From the NCBI GenBank assembly GCA_964472465.1, contig CAYYLW010000128.1, positions 1 to 7,727 of the forward strand: DNA of 7,727 nucleotides. The letters run 5' to 3'. The notes below the pieces were generated by a model. That model searched no databases and had not been told where the DNA came from. It was given only the letters and a program-made list of their open reading frames with translations. Origin of the DNA: JAAYCI01 sp964472465. GTDB lineage: Bacteria > Bacillota > Clostridia > Oscillospirales > Ruminococcaceae. Position 1 is the first letter of the stretch. Every line of letters starts with the position of its first letter. Positions 1 through 5,553 of the stretch are shown here, one piece after another. The translations under genes were made by a program, and so were the position numbers.

Positions 1-408
1 GGTGGAAAGAATCACCGTCTGCTCGGCGGCGTTCACCATCTCATCGTAGCGCTGCTTCACCACCGTGGCCCCCAGCGCCGTTTCCTGCACATCGGCAAAG
101 CCCAGTGCCAGCAAGGCGGTTTTCATGCCACCCAGGCCGGTGCCCGGCCAGTTGGCAATAAAGGAGGGCGCAAGGCTGGCCACCACCGGCGCGCCGGTGG
201 CAATCAGTTCCTTGGCCCTCTCCAAATCGCTATGTACCCGCTTGGCATTTTGGGGGCAACTTACAAAGCAGCGCCCACACAGCACGCATTCCTCGGGCAT
301 GATGTTGGCCTGGTTATCGGAAAAACGGATGGCCTTCACCGGGCAATTCCGTATACATTTATAGCAGTGCTTGCAGTCGGTCGCTTTCAGTTCCAGATAT
401 TCGCGCAT
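1..408 (-). CDS. [FeFe]-hydrogenase-like 2[4Fe-4S] ferredoxin-domain protein (N-terminal part)
   Basis: The reading frame is open through the left edge, so only the first 136 residues are present. The start is ATG at 408, preceded by a GAGGGGAG Shine-Dalgarno about 10 bases upstream. Two complete ferredoxin motifs are visible: C12-x2-C15-x2-C18-x3-C22-P and C41-x2-C44-x2-C47-x3-C51-P, each expected to bind a [4Fe-4S] cluster. From about residue 60 the sequence (GAPVVASLAPSF, then a GLGGMKTALLALGF stretch) resembles the start of the [FeFe]-hydrogenase large-subunit domain in clostridial hydrogenase-like and sensory proteins. The H-cluster cysteines would lie outside the window, so true hydrogenase activity cannot be judged. 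The protein is probably cytosolic and involved in H2/ferredoxin redox chemistry or redox sensing. A Rex operator covers its promoter, which fits NADH/NAD control. The alternative is a plain ferredoxin-domain electron carrier. Confidence 0.8.
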   Translation of the reverse strand, partial: MREYLELKATDCKHCYKCIRNCPVKAIRFSDNQANIMPEECVLCGRCFVSCPQNAKRVHSDLERAKELIATGAPVVASLAPSFIANWPGTGLGGMKTALLALGFADVQETALGATVVKQRYDEMVNAAEQTVILST

Positions 409-470
409 TTTTGGTTGGCTCCCCTCGGTTTTGCCGCTTTTTCAGCAGGCGGGCCCTGTCATTCATCCTG

Positions 471-488
471 TTGTTAACATTTTAACAG
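471..488. promoter_or_regulatory. Rex operator (ROP)
   Basis: The sequence TTGTTAACATTTTAACAG matches the Rex consensus TTGTTAAnnnnTTAACAA at 13 of 14 defined bases (the last A is G). It covers the -10 element of the promoter reading leftward into the hydrogenase-like gene, the classic position for Rex repression that is released at high NADH/NAD. A rex gene lies about 1.2 kb to the right. What is seen is the sequence match and its position; binding is inferred. Confidence 0.87.
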
Positions 489-507
489 GTTGCCGGTCGG
501 GAGTAAA
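479..507 (-). promoter_or_regulatory. Promoter of the hydrogenase-like gene
   Basis: On the minus strand a -35 TTTACT (502-507) and a -10 TAAAAT (479-484) are separated by exactly 17 bases. Transcription would begin near 472, about 64 bases before the ATG at 408. The -10 lies wholly inside the Rex operator, so Rex and RNA polymerase should compete. Confidence 0.7.
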
Positions 508-520
508 ATATATACTTGGC

Positions 521-547
521 ATATCGATATACATTTATTGATATATC
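521..547. repeat. AT-rich palindrome/repeat upstream of the hydrogenase-like promoter
   Basis: ATATCGATAT (521-530) is a perfect palindrome. GATATA (526-531) and TATATC (542-547) form an inverted repeat with centres 16 bases apart, and CGATATAC (525-532) is nearly repeated as TGATATAT (539-546). The block sits just upstream of the -35 box, the usual place for an activator such as a LysR-type protein. The pairing with the nearby LysR-type regulator is inference. Confidence 0.4.
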
Positions 548-624
548 TTTAACGTTTATGGTTTTATCACACCCTTATGCGTTTATTCCGCTGTGGGTAT
601 TGACCCCCAAAATGGCCCCATAGC

Positions 625-662
625 AAAAACCCCAGTGCAGCCCTTAGCCGTGCTGGGGTTTT
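625..662 (-). terminator. Intrinsic terminator of the rex-lysR operon
   Basis: AAAACCCCAG (626-635) pairs perfectly with CTGGGGTTTT (653-662), with a 17-base loop that can extend the stem by wobble pairs. Read on the minus strand, the stem ends in GGGGTTTTT. It lies about 60 bases past the LysR stop codon and separates that transcript from the hydrogenase-like gene. Confidence 0.8.
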
Positions 663-721
663 GAATATGTGTGTTTGTGCTGGACGCTTTGGCCCGGGGT
701 ATAGGCGCCTACCGCGCCAAG

Positions 722-1675
722 CTAGGCTTTATGGCTTTCTTCTTCCGCCATCATCCGCACCGTTTTTTCCAGCGATTTTTTGATCTCCCGGATATACATC
801 TCCTCCAGTTGGCTGAACTCATGCCCTTTTTGGAAGATGAGACAATCTTGGAAGCAGGGGCTTACATCGCTGCGTTTTTGCACCAGGCCGTTGCGTTTCA
901 GCACGTCCTTGGGCATGGGGGCCACCCACATGAAGGTACCGGGCACCCTGGCCAAAATGTCATACTGGCTGCCACGCTCGTACAGGTACACCTTTTTGTC
1001 GCCTGGGGTTTTCCCGCGCTCCATATCGGCCGTTTCGCCCATGGCCCCCGGCACGGCAGAATCTCCATGCACCAGCTCAATGAAGGAGGACAAGAACTCC
1101 CCCGGAACGGATTCCATCTGGGCCAAGGGGCTGGAACGGGACACCAGCAGAAAATACTCCGACTGTAGCAGTTCCTGGCACTCCAGGTCGTTTTCGTCCA
1201 ACATGGTGCGGAAATACCCCGCATACTCTGTTTTATAGCGGATGGCCCCAAAATCGGCCAGGCCATCGGCCACGTGGCGGATGGAGCGCAGGGTATTGGT
1301 CTCCATCAAGTCTGCATCTACAGAGCGGCCCGGGTCCATACGGGAGAGGAAATTTGTAAAGGCCTCCACCATATAGCTGGCGCGGGGAATGGTTACGCGG
1401 ATACGCTGGGCCAGGGCATCCCCCTCGCGCCCCAGGGCCTCCATGGCGTCGTACTGGCGCAGGATGTTCTGCGCATAGCGCAAAAACTCCCGGCCCTTGG
1501 GCGTCACCTCCGCCCCCTTGGAGGTGCGTGTGAAAATGGTGATGTTGAGGTTTTGCTCCAGTTCTTTGATTGCTTTGCTCAGGTTCGGCTGGCCCATGTA
1601 CAGGCTTTCGGCCGCCTGAGAAATGGAGCCTGCCCGGGCCACCTCCAGCGCATAACGAAGATGTAAAATGTTCAC
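722..1675 (-). CDS. LysR-type transcriptional regulator
   Basis: This is a 317-residue protein, a normal length for the LysR family. Residues 1-62 form the winged helix-turn-helix: HLRYALEVARAGSISQAAE, then LYMGQPNLSKAIKELEQNL as the recognition region, then IFTRTSKG and VTPKG. A helical linker (about 63-88) and a two-lobed effector-binding domain (about 90-290) follow, and the C-terminus is charged and helical. The ligand cannot be told from sequence. The start is GTG at 1675, overlapping the rex stop in the tetranucleotide GTGA, with GGGGG 8 bases upstream; this points to translational coupling with rex. Being cotranscribed with rex and next to the hydrogenase-like gene suggests a second input on the same redox genes, possibly through the AT-rich repeats at 521-547. 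That target is inference. Confidence 0.92.
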   Translation of the reverse strand: MNILHLRYALEVARAGSISQAAESLYMGQPNLSKAIKELEQNLNITIFTRTSKGAEVTPKGREFLRYAQNILRQYDAMEALGREGDALAQRIRVTIPRASYMVEAFTNFLSRMDPGRSVDADLMETNTLRSIRHVADGLADFGAIRYKTEYAGYFRTMLDENDLECQELLQSEYFLLVSRSSPLAQMESVPGEFLSSFIELVHGDSAVPGAMGETADMERGKTPGDKKVYLYERGSQYDILARVPGTFMWVAPMPKDVLKRNGLVQKRSDVSPCFQDCLIFQKGHEFSQLEEMYIREIKKSLEKTVRMMAEEESHKA

Positions 1676-2358
1676 TTCTCTTTCCCCCGTTTCGGTTGTA
1701 TCGTATCGGCCAAATGCTGCGAGAGCAGCGCCAGAGAGGCCGCCATATTTTCATTTTGTACCAGTACCTCGGGCGGAACTTTCAAATGGGTGGGGGCAAA
1801 ATTCCAAATGGCCAGCACCCCGCATTCCACCAGCTTATCGCACACCTCTTGGGCGCAGGCCGCCGGCGCCGTAATAATACCCACCTGCACCTGCATACGC
1901 TGGCAGATAGCGGCCAAGCGGCTCATGGGAAACACCATCTTGCCCCCCACACTTGTACCGGCCAGGGTTTCATCCTCGTCGAAAGCCGCCACAATGCGCA
2001 CGCCCTGTTCCTCAAACCCCTGGTAGGCCAGCAGGGCCTTGCCCAGTTGCCCTGCGCCCACCAGCACCGCGTCCGAGCGGTTTTGATAACCCAGGCATTC
2101 GCTGATACTGGCCAGCAATGCCTCCACCTCAAAGCCCTTGCGGGGCTTTCCGGGCGCATGGCTCACGGCGGCCAGGTCTTTGCGCACCTGCACCTCGTTC
2201 AGCCCCAATTCATGGGCTATGGCCGGGGCCGCCACATAGTCAATTTTGTCTTCATATAAACTGCGCAGAAAAGCATAGTAGCTGGGCAGGCGTTTGAAGG
2301 TTTGCAGCGAAATGGAAGCCGCCCGCCCCGCATTTTCCACTTTTTCCTTTTCCCTCAT
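1672..2358 (-). CDS. rex: Redox-sensing transcriptional repressor Rex
   Basis: This 228-residue protein has the full Rex layout. An N-terminal winged helix (about 17-80) contains FKRLPSYYAFLRSL and VQVRKDL (57-62). A Rossmann domain contains VLVGAGQLGKALLAY (GxGxxG glycines at 101, 103 and 106), AAFDEDE with Asp127 at the end of the second strand, IITAPAACAQEVCDKLVECG, and NFAPTHLKVP (186-195). The family binds NADH/NAD+ and leaves its operator when NADH is high. ATG at 2358 has GGAG 9 bases upstream. One oddity: after RKDL, typical Rex proteins carry an FGxFGxxGxGY-type motif, whereas here it reads AAVSHAPGKPRKGFEV, so this is a divergent Rex subtype. No Rex operator was seen at its own promoter, but one lies at 471-488. 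Confidence 0.93.
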   Translation of the reverse strand: MREKEKVENAGRAASISLQTFKRLPSYYAFLRSLYEDKIDYVAAPAIAHELGLNEVQVRKDLAAVSHAPGKPRKGFEVEALLASISECLGYQNRSDAVLVGAGQLGKALLAYQGFEEQGVRIVAAFDEDETLAGTSVGGKMVFPMSRLAAICQRMQVQVGIITAPAACAQEVCDKLVECGVLAIWNFAPTHLKVPPEVLVQNENMAASLALLSQHLADTIQPKRGKEK

Positions 2359-2406
2359 ATTTCACGGCTCCATCCCCGCACAGCACTATTATTACCAGTA
2401 TCCATA

Positions 2407-2435
2407 ATACTACTCCTTGTGCACCTCTGCGTCAA
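2407..2435 (-). promoter_or_regulatory. Promoter of rex-lysR
   Basis: On the minus strand, -35 TTGACG (2430-2435) and -10 TAGTAT (2407-2412) are separated by 17 bases. Transcription would start near 2400, leaving a leader of about 42 bases before the rex ATG. No TTGTTAA-type Rex site was seen within 2359-2495, so autoregulation by Rex is not supported. Confidence 0.65.
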
Positions 2436-2495
2436 GGCTTTCTGCCTTTCTCACCGGGGCTTTTTCCACCCTGTATTGGCCCTATGTAGGCACAC

Positions 2496-2536
2496 AAAAT
2501 CGGCAACCTGGCTGTGAACACCAGGTTGCCGATTTT
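2496..2536. terminator. Strong bidirectional intrinsic terminator
   Basis: AAAATCGGCAACCTGG (2496-2511) and CCAGGTTGCCGATTTT (2521-2536) form a perfect 16-base-pair stem with a 9-base loop. On the minus strand it lies about 20 bases past the stop of the 2555-3058 gene and insulates it from the rex promoter. T runs flank it on both strands. Confidence 0.88.
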
Positions 2537-2554
2537 CCGGTTTTGTATACAACG

Positions 2555-3058
2555 CTACACGAAAATATCCTGCAACACATCGTACACCCGTTGGCGGGCG
2601 GCTGTCACGTCCTCGCTGCGCCCCCATAGGCCGTCAAACTCCATGGCGCGCTGTAAGTGGCTCAGGTAGTTTGGGTCGGCCAGCATCTCTTCAAAGCCTG
2701 CCCCGGCCTCCCAGCCGTTTTGCAGGGCCACGCCGCCGCTGGCGGGTGGCAAGAGTTGCATCATCGAAAGCTCGCTCTCCTCGGCCGAAAGCAGCCCCCG
2801 GCCCACCAGTTCGTTTAGCAAAGAGCGGCGCCCACTCATGCCCTGTATGTTGCCTATATCAAACTGGGCGCGCAGGGCTTCCTTTTGCTCTTCACTCAAG
2901 GCCTCTACCCTGGCTGGGGCATTTTGGGCAATCACGCCGTCACTCTGCATCATGGCCAACACGTCCATAAAACGGGCGTTACTGGCAATGTTCTCCGCTT
3001 TTTGGCGGGCAGAATCCACCGTGCGTACCCCGCCTAAGCCGGTACTCCGAATTTCCAT
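2555..3058 (-). CDS. Hypothetical small helical protein
   Basis: I do not recognise this 167-residue protein. The chosen start is ATG at 3058 (protein begins MEIRSTGLGGVRTVDSARQ) because AAAGGAGGG lies 11 bases upstream. The same frame stays open to a possible start at 3127, but that would place the ribosome-binding site inside the gene and add a Lys/Arg-rich, improbable N-terminus. The protein has no signal peptide or membrane segment and is mostly helical, rich in Ala, Glu, Leu and Arg, with an acidic helix around VEALSEEQKEALRAQ (51-65) and a helical end (VTAARQRVYDVLQDIFV). A Pro/Gly break lies near 104-110. It is monocistronic, with its own terminator at 2496-2536. It is transcribed divergently from the LytTR regulator, and the repeat cluster at 3193-3278 lies upstream of it, so it may be a target of that regulator (inference). 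Confidence 0.75.
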   Translation of the reverse strand: MEIRSTGLGGVRTVDSARQKAENIASNARFMDVLAMMQSDGVIAQNAPARVEALSEEQKEALRAQFDIGNIQGMSGRRSLLNELVGRGLLSAEESELSMMQLLPPASGGVALQNGWEAGAGFEEMLADPNYLSHLQRAMEFDGLWGRSEDVTAARQRVYDVLQDIFV

Positions 3059-3150
3059 AGATGTTGTTTCCCTCCTTTTTCTCCGCTTCTTACCAAAGAT
3101 GCAACGGGCGTCCCTGCCACTTTGCACCTCCCTGCGGTTATTCGGGGTCT

Positions 3151-3278
3151 TGTATATTCATTCGGCGCAGCCGGCCACATTCTTAACCCCTCTTGGGAAC
3201 CACCGGCCCACATTTGGGAACAGCCGGGCATTTGCTGAACAGACGTCTCTTTCCGCTTAAAAACATGTTCCCAAATGT
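3151..3278. promoter_or_regulatory. Divergent control region with GTTC-type element cluster
   Basis: Four related elements lie between the divergent genes. Read on the minus strand they are GTTCCCAA at 3193-3200, GTTCCCAA at 3214-3221 and GTTCAGCAA at 3232-3240; the fourth, GTTCCCAA, is on the plus strand at 3268-3275. The first two are 21 bases apart and the third 18-19 further. The second and fourth belong to a perfect 13-base inverted repeat (ACATTTGGGAACA 3210-3222 / TGTTCCCAAATGT 3266-3278). A possible minus-strand -10, TATACA, lies at 3151-3156, without a convincing -35. Roughly 21-base spacing suits LytTR-domain proteins, and a LytTR gene is adjacent. Confidence 0.55.
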
Positions 3279-3322
3279 AGTTGATGTGTAAAAACTTGCG
3301 GGTCTATGTGTGCTTTCTGGCG

Positions 3323-3351
3323 TTGACGGGGTTTTTCTTATATGGTTTAAT
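3323..3351 (+). promoter_or_regulatory. Promoter of the LytTR regulator
   Basis: TTGACG (3323-3328) and TTTAAT (3346-3351) are separated by 17 bases. Transcription would begin near 3358, only about a dozen bases before the ATG at 3371, leaving just enough leader for the GGGAG ribosome-binding site at 3360-3364. This promoter lies inside the longer open frame that starts at 3281, which argues against that longer start. Confidence 0.7.
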
Positions 3352-3370
3352 AAGGGCTAGGGAGAAGGGG

Positions 3371-4102
3371 ATGGAGGTGCCGCAGGTGCGTTGCGCTATT
3401 TGTGATGACGATTACCTCTTTCTAAAAGAGTTTGGCCTGCGTTTAGAGACCCTTCTTGCGGAAAAAGGCATCACCTGCGAGTTGCATGCTTTCCTCACCC
3501 CCTCGGAGCTATTGCTGGCAAAGCTGGACAGCTTCGACATCGTGTTTCTGAATGTGGATATGGGCGTGTGGGACGGGCTGAATGTGGCCCGGGACATCCG
3601 CCAAGCGGGCAGCAACACCCTTCTAATTTTCGTTTCGGCCTTTTTGCATTTTGCACCGGGCGGTTACGAGGTGGGGGCCTTCCGCTATTTGCTGAAAAAG
3701 GAACTGGACAAATCTCTGGCTCCCGCTTTGGCCGCCGCTATCAAGCAACTGGGCCTGAGCGCCGAGCGCATCAGCGTGTGTGTGGGGCGGGAAACGCTGG
3801 AACTGCCCATTGGCAACATTGTGTATGCCGAGAGCAACAAGCGCATTGTCACCTTCCACATGCAGCACCATTCCCCCAAAGACCTCTCCAGCTACATGAA
3901 ACTGGCCGATTTGGACGAGCTGCTTTCGGGCAAAGGGTTTTTGCGGGTGCAAAAAAGTTTTCTTGTGAATATGCGCTACATAGAAAATATCAACAACTAC
4001 GAGGTGACCCTGACCGAGGGCACCGTGTTGCAAGCCAGCCGCCAAAATTACCGGAACCTGCGCGAGAGTTTCGCCGGGTGGCGGCAGGCGTTTGTTTCGT
4101 AG
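3371..4102 (+). CDS. LytTR-family response regulator with a degenerate receiver
   Basis: With the start at 3371 (GGGAG 6 bases upstream) the protein has 243 residues, typical for AgrA/LytR-type regulators. Residues 6-125 form a receiver: the acidic pocket is in ICDDD (Asp12, Asp13), the switch Ser89 is in IFVSA, and Lys109 is in FRYLLKK. The expected phospho-Asp in the FLDVDM-type motif is Asn61 (codon AAT, motif FLNVDM), so ordinary phosphorylation should not occur. Residues about 134-240 form a LytTR DNA-binding domain, with LPIGNIVYAES, FLRVQKSFLVNMRYIENI and LQASRQNYRNL. No histidine kinase or peptide gene is adjacent, so it is an orphan. It may bind the GTTC-type elements upstream. A longer TTG start at 3281 would add a hydrophobic segment but is judged unlikely. 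Confidence 0.9.
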   Translation: MEVPQVRCAICDDDYLFLKEFGLRLETLLAEKGITCELHAFLTPSELLLAKLDSFDIVFLNVDMGVWDGLNVARDIRQAGSNTLLIFVSAFLHFAPGGYEVGAFRYLLKKELDKSLAPALAAAIKQLGLSAERISVCVGRETLELPIGNIVYAESNKRIVTFHMQHHSPKDLSSYMKLADLDELLSGKGFLRVQKSFLVNMRYIENINNYEVTLTEGTVLQASRQNYRNLRESFAGWRQAFVS

Positions 4103-4136
4103 CGTTTTTTCCCTTTTTTATGCCATCCCTTTGTTT

Positions 4137-4163
4137 CCTTTGCTACCACTGCCGGTGCAAAGG
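4137..4163. repeat. Hairpin-forming inverted repeat in the 3' region of the LytTR gene
   Basis: CCTTTGC (4137-4143) pairs with GCAAAGG (4157-4163). After one bulged T, ACC (4145-4147) pairs with GGT (4154-4156), closing a 6-base loop. No T run follows it, so it is not itself a terminator. It lies just before the real terminator and may shape the transcript's 3' end. Confidence 0.4.
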
Positions 4164-4178
4164 AGACAGCCATAACAC

Positions 4179-4227
4179 AAAAAGCGCCGCCTTAAGTGCC
4201 TGAGCAACACTTAAAACGGCGCTTTTT
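4179..4227 (+). terminator. Intrinsic terminator after the LytTR gene
   Basis: AAAAAGCGCCG (4179-4189) pairs with CGGCGCTTTTT (4217-4227). After a symmetric 2-base internal loop, TTAAGTG (4192-4198) pairs with CACTTAA (4208-4214) around a 9-base loop. The stem ends in TTTTT. The rest of the 349-base gap 4103-4451 holds the small hairpin at 4137-4163 and the promoter at 4364-4392; nothing recognisable is seen in 4228-4363. Confidence 0.88.
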
Positions 4228-4363
4228 GCTGCTTTTCTGCCATACCTTCCCCACTGTACAATAATACCCCCCTGCCCCCACAAAAGAAACAGCCCGTAGC
4301 CTGCTGGGCCAAATACAGTCCCCTAGGCCACACACCGGGTACCATCCCGGCCGGTAGAATGAT

Positions 4364-4392
4364 TTGTGTTCGTTGTAGCTACCTGGTATAAT
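4364..4392 (+). promoter_or_regulatory. Extended -10 promoter of the membrane protein/lipoprotein operon
   Basis: A consensus -10 TATAAT (4387-4392) is preceded by TGG (extended -10, TGnTATAAT) and, at 17 bases, by a weak -35 TTGTGT (4364-4369). The leader to the ATG at 4452 is about 53 bases and contains the ribosome-binding site GGAGGAG at 4439-4445. Confidence 0.75.
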
Positions 4393-4451
4393 AGATACAA
4401 ATCCAAAAAACCTACATAAAACAGCGTACCCCCTAAAAGGAGGAGTTTTCC

Positions 4452-4943
4452 ATGTCTCGTAATGAATCGGCTTTTTTACGCATCATCAGCATTCTTATGG
4501 TAATCGGGGGCATTGTTGGCCTGCTGGGCTGCCTGTCCATTTTCGCCCTCGCCACCTTGGTGCCCGCCGGGTCTCAATCTGGCCTTGCTTTGGCCTTCAC
4601 GCTCATCGGGGGGGCGGGCTCTGTGCTGCAGCTTATCAGCGGCATTTTTGGCCTGCGGGCCTGGAAAAATCCCCCCCAGGCCATCAACTGCATCCTCGTG
4701 GGTTTCATCACTCTTGCCTTGGCGCTGGCCAACAACATCTACAGCATCCTCTCTATGGTGAGCAACGCCTATCTGGATGTACCCGCCTTGATTCTATCCC
4801 TGCTGGTGGGGCTAGCGCTTCCCATCCTCTATGTTGTGGCCGCCTTCCAGCAGCACAGAAAAAATCCCCCTGTGAACCGCGCCAAAACCTCTACATGCAA
4901 GGCCCAAGTACCACCCACCGGCAACGGCTCCAGTGAGGTATAG
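4452..4943 (+). CDS. Small four-helix integral membrane protein
   Basis: This 163-residue protein belongs to no family I recognise. It has four hydrophobic segments, at about 10-37 (IISILMVIGGIVGLLGCL), 44-70, 77-103 and 109-132, linked by short loops. The positively charged residues before the first helix, in the loop near Arg69-Lys72, and in the C-terminal tail (HRKNPPVNRAK) predict both ends in the cytoplasm. The tail (133-163) is polar and probably disordered. ATG at 4452 follows AAAAGGAGGAG, a strong Shine-Dalgarno, with 6 bases of spacing. Only 3 bases separate its stop from the lipoprotein start, so the two are surely cotranscribed and may act together at the membrane. Transporter, sensor and structural roles cannot be told apart. 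Confidence 0.85.
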   Translation: MSRNESAFLRIISILMVIGGIVGLLGCLSIFALATLVPAGSQSGLALAFTLIGGAGSVLQLISGIFGLRAWKNPPQAINCILVGFITLALALANNIYSILSMVSNAYLDVPALILSLLVGLALPILYVVAAFQQHRKNPPVNRAKTSTCKAQVPPTGNGSSEV

Positions 4944-4946
4944 GCC

Positions 4947-5540
4947 ATGAAGAAGTTTATTATCTCGGCTTGTGCCATCATTGTTGTACTGGGGCTGGTT
5001 ACTTGCGCCAAGCTAAACAACGAGCCTGCCCCGCCCCCTGTTCCCAGTTCTAGTATCCCCATCCCTTCCAGTTCTGCGGCGGCCTCCAGCGCCGCGCCCG
5101 CCGTTTCCTCGGCGCCTGTCTCCTCTAGCTCGGTGGCGCCCAGCACCCCGCCGCCCGCCAAGGCGCCCGTCGGCAGCAGCATTGAAGGAAGCTGGGTAAC
5201 CAAAAGCGTCACCTTTGAAAGCAAGAGTTACACCCCCGAAGAACTGGAAGAGAGCCTGACCAAGGCCGAATCTTTGCTAGGTGACATGCAAAAGCAAATG
5301 GATGCTCTCGAAATCATCAAGACCCTCAACATGACCTTTGAGCCCGAGGGCAAAGGCACCCTAAGTTGCACCGCTGGCGGCGAGGAAATTAGCATGCCCT
5401 TCACCTGGGAGGGCCAGGACGGCAGCTATACTCTGGACGATGGCACCAACCCGCCCACCGCCCTTGTGCATTACGCCGACGACACCCTTAGCTACACCTA
5501 TGGCGGCTTTGAACTGCTTTTGATGCCCGCCGCTGCATAA
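4947..5540 (+). CDS. Putative lipoprotein with Ser/Ala/Pro linker and lipocalin-like domain
   Basis: This 197-residue protein starts with a lipoprotein-type signal: MKKF, a hydrophobic stretch (5-18), and a lipobox-like LVTC with Cys20 as the likely lipidated residue. The Thr before the Cys is less usual than Gly, Ala or Ser. Residues 25-77 are a low-complexity Ser/Ala/Pro linker that would hold the domain away from the membrane across the wall. Residues about 80-197 look like a small beta-rich domain opening with GSWVTKSVTF and containing FEPEGKGTLS, FTWEGQDGSYTLDD and ADDTLSYTYGGFELLL. This strand pattern resembles the lipocalin-like domains common in Firmicute lipoproteins, but the family is not certain. 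GAGGT (4935-4939), inside the end of the upstream gene, serves as ribosome-binding site. It ends at the shared terminator 5554-5594. Confidence 0.85.
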   Translation: MKKFIISACAIIVVLGLVTCAKLNNEPAPPPVPSSSIPIPSSSAAASSAAPAVSSAPVSSSSVAPSTPPPAKAPVGSSIEGSWVTKSVTFESKSYTPEELEESLTKAESLLGDMQKQMDALEIIKTLNMTFEPEGKGTLSCTAGGEEISMPFTWEGQDGSYTLDDGTNPPTALVHYADDTLSYTYGGFELLLMPAAA

Positions 5541-5553
5541 CGTTTCTTTGATG

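Noticed and set aside
698..715. Palindrome TAGGCGCCTA near the end of the LysR gene, considered as a terminator or operator.
   Set aside because: It is short, has no T run and no promoter nearby; the real terminator lies at 625-662.
671..2259. Several rightward open frames opposite the LysR and rex genes.
   Set aside because: They overlap clear family matches on the minus strand, lack ribosome-binding sites and give His/Gly/Pro-rich translations typical of antisense shadows.
2359..2495. Search for a Rex operator upstream of rex itself (autoregulation).
   Set aside because: No TTGTTAA/TTAACAA-type half-sites were seen around the promoter at 2407-2435.
3059..3127. N-terminal extension of the 167-residue orphan protein with a Lys/Arg-rich beginning.
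   Set aside because: AAAGGAGGG just upstream of ATG 3058 is one of the best Shine-Dalgarno sites in the window, and the extension translates through it.
3281..3370. Longer LytTR protein from TTG at 3281, adding a hydrophobic N-terminal segment that would look like a membrane anchor.
   Set aside because: A good promoter (3323-3351) lies inside this stretch, the start at 3371 has a proper ribosome-binding site, and the receiver domain begins right after residue 5 from that start.
5038..5180. Ser/Ala/Pro-coding repeat-like stretch considered as a tandem DNA repeat.
   Set aside because: The codons vary and there is no fixed repeat unit; it is a low-complexity protein linker, not a DNA repeat array.
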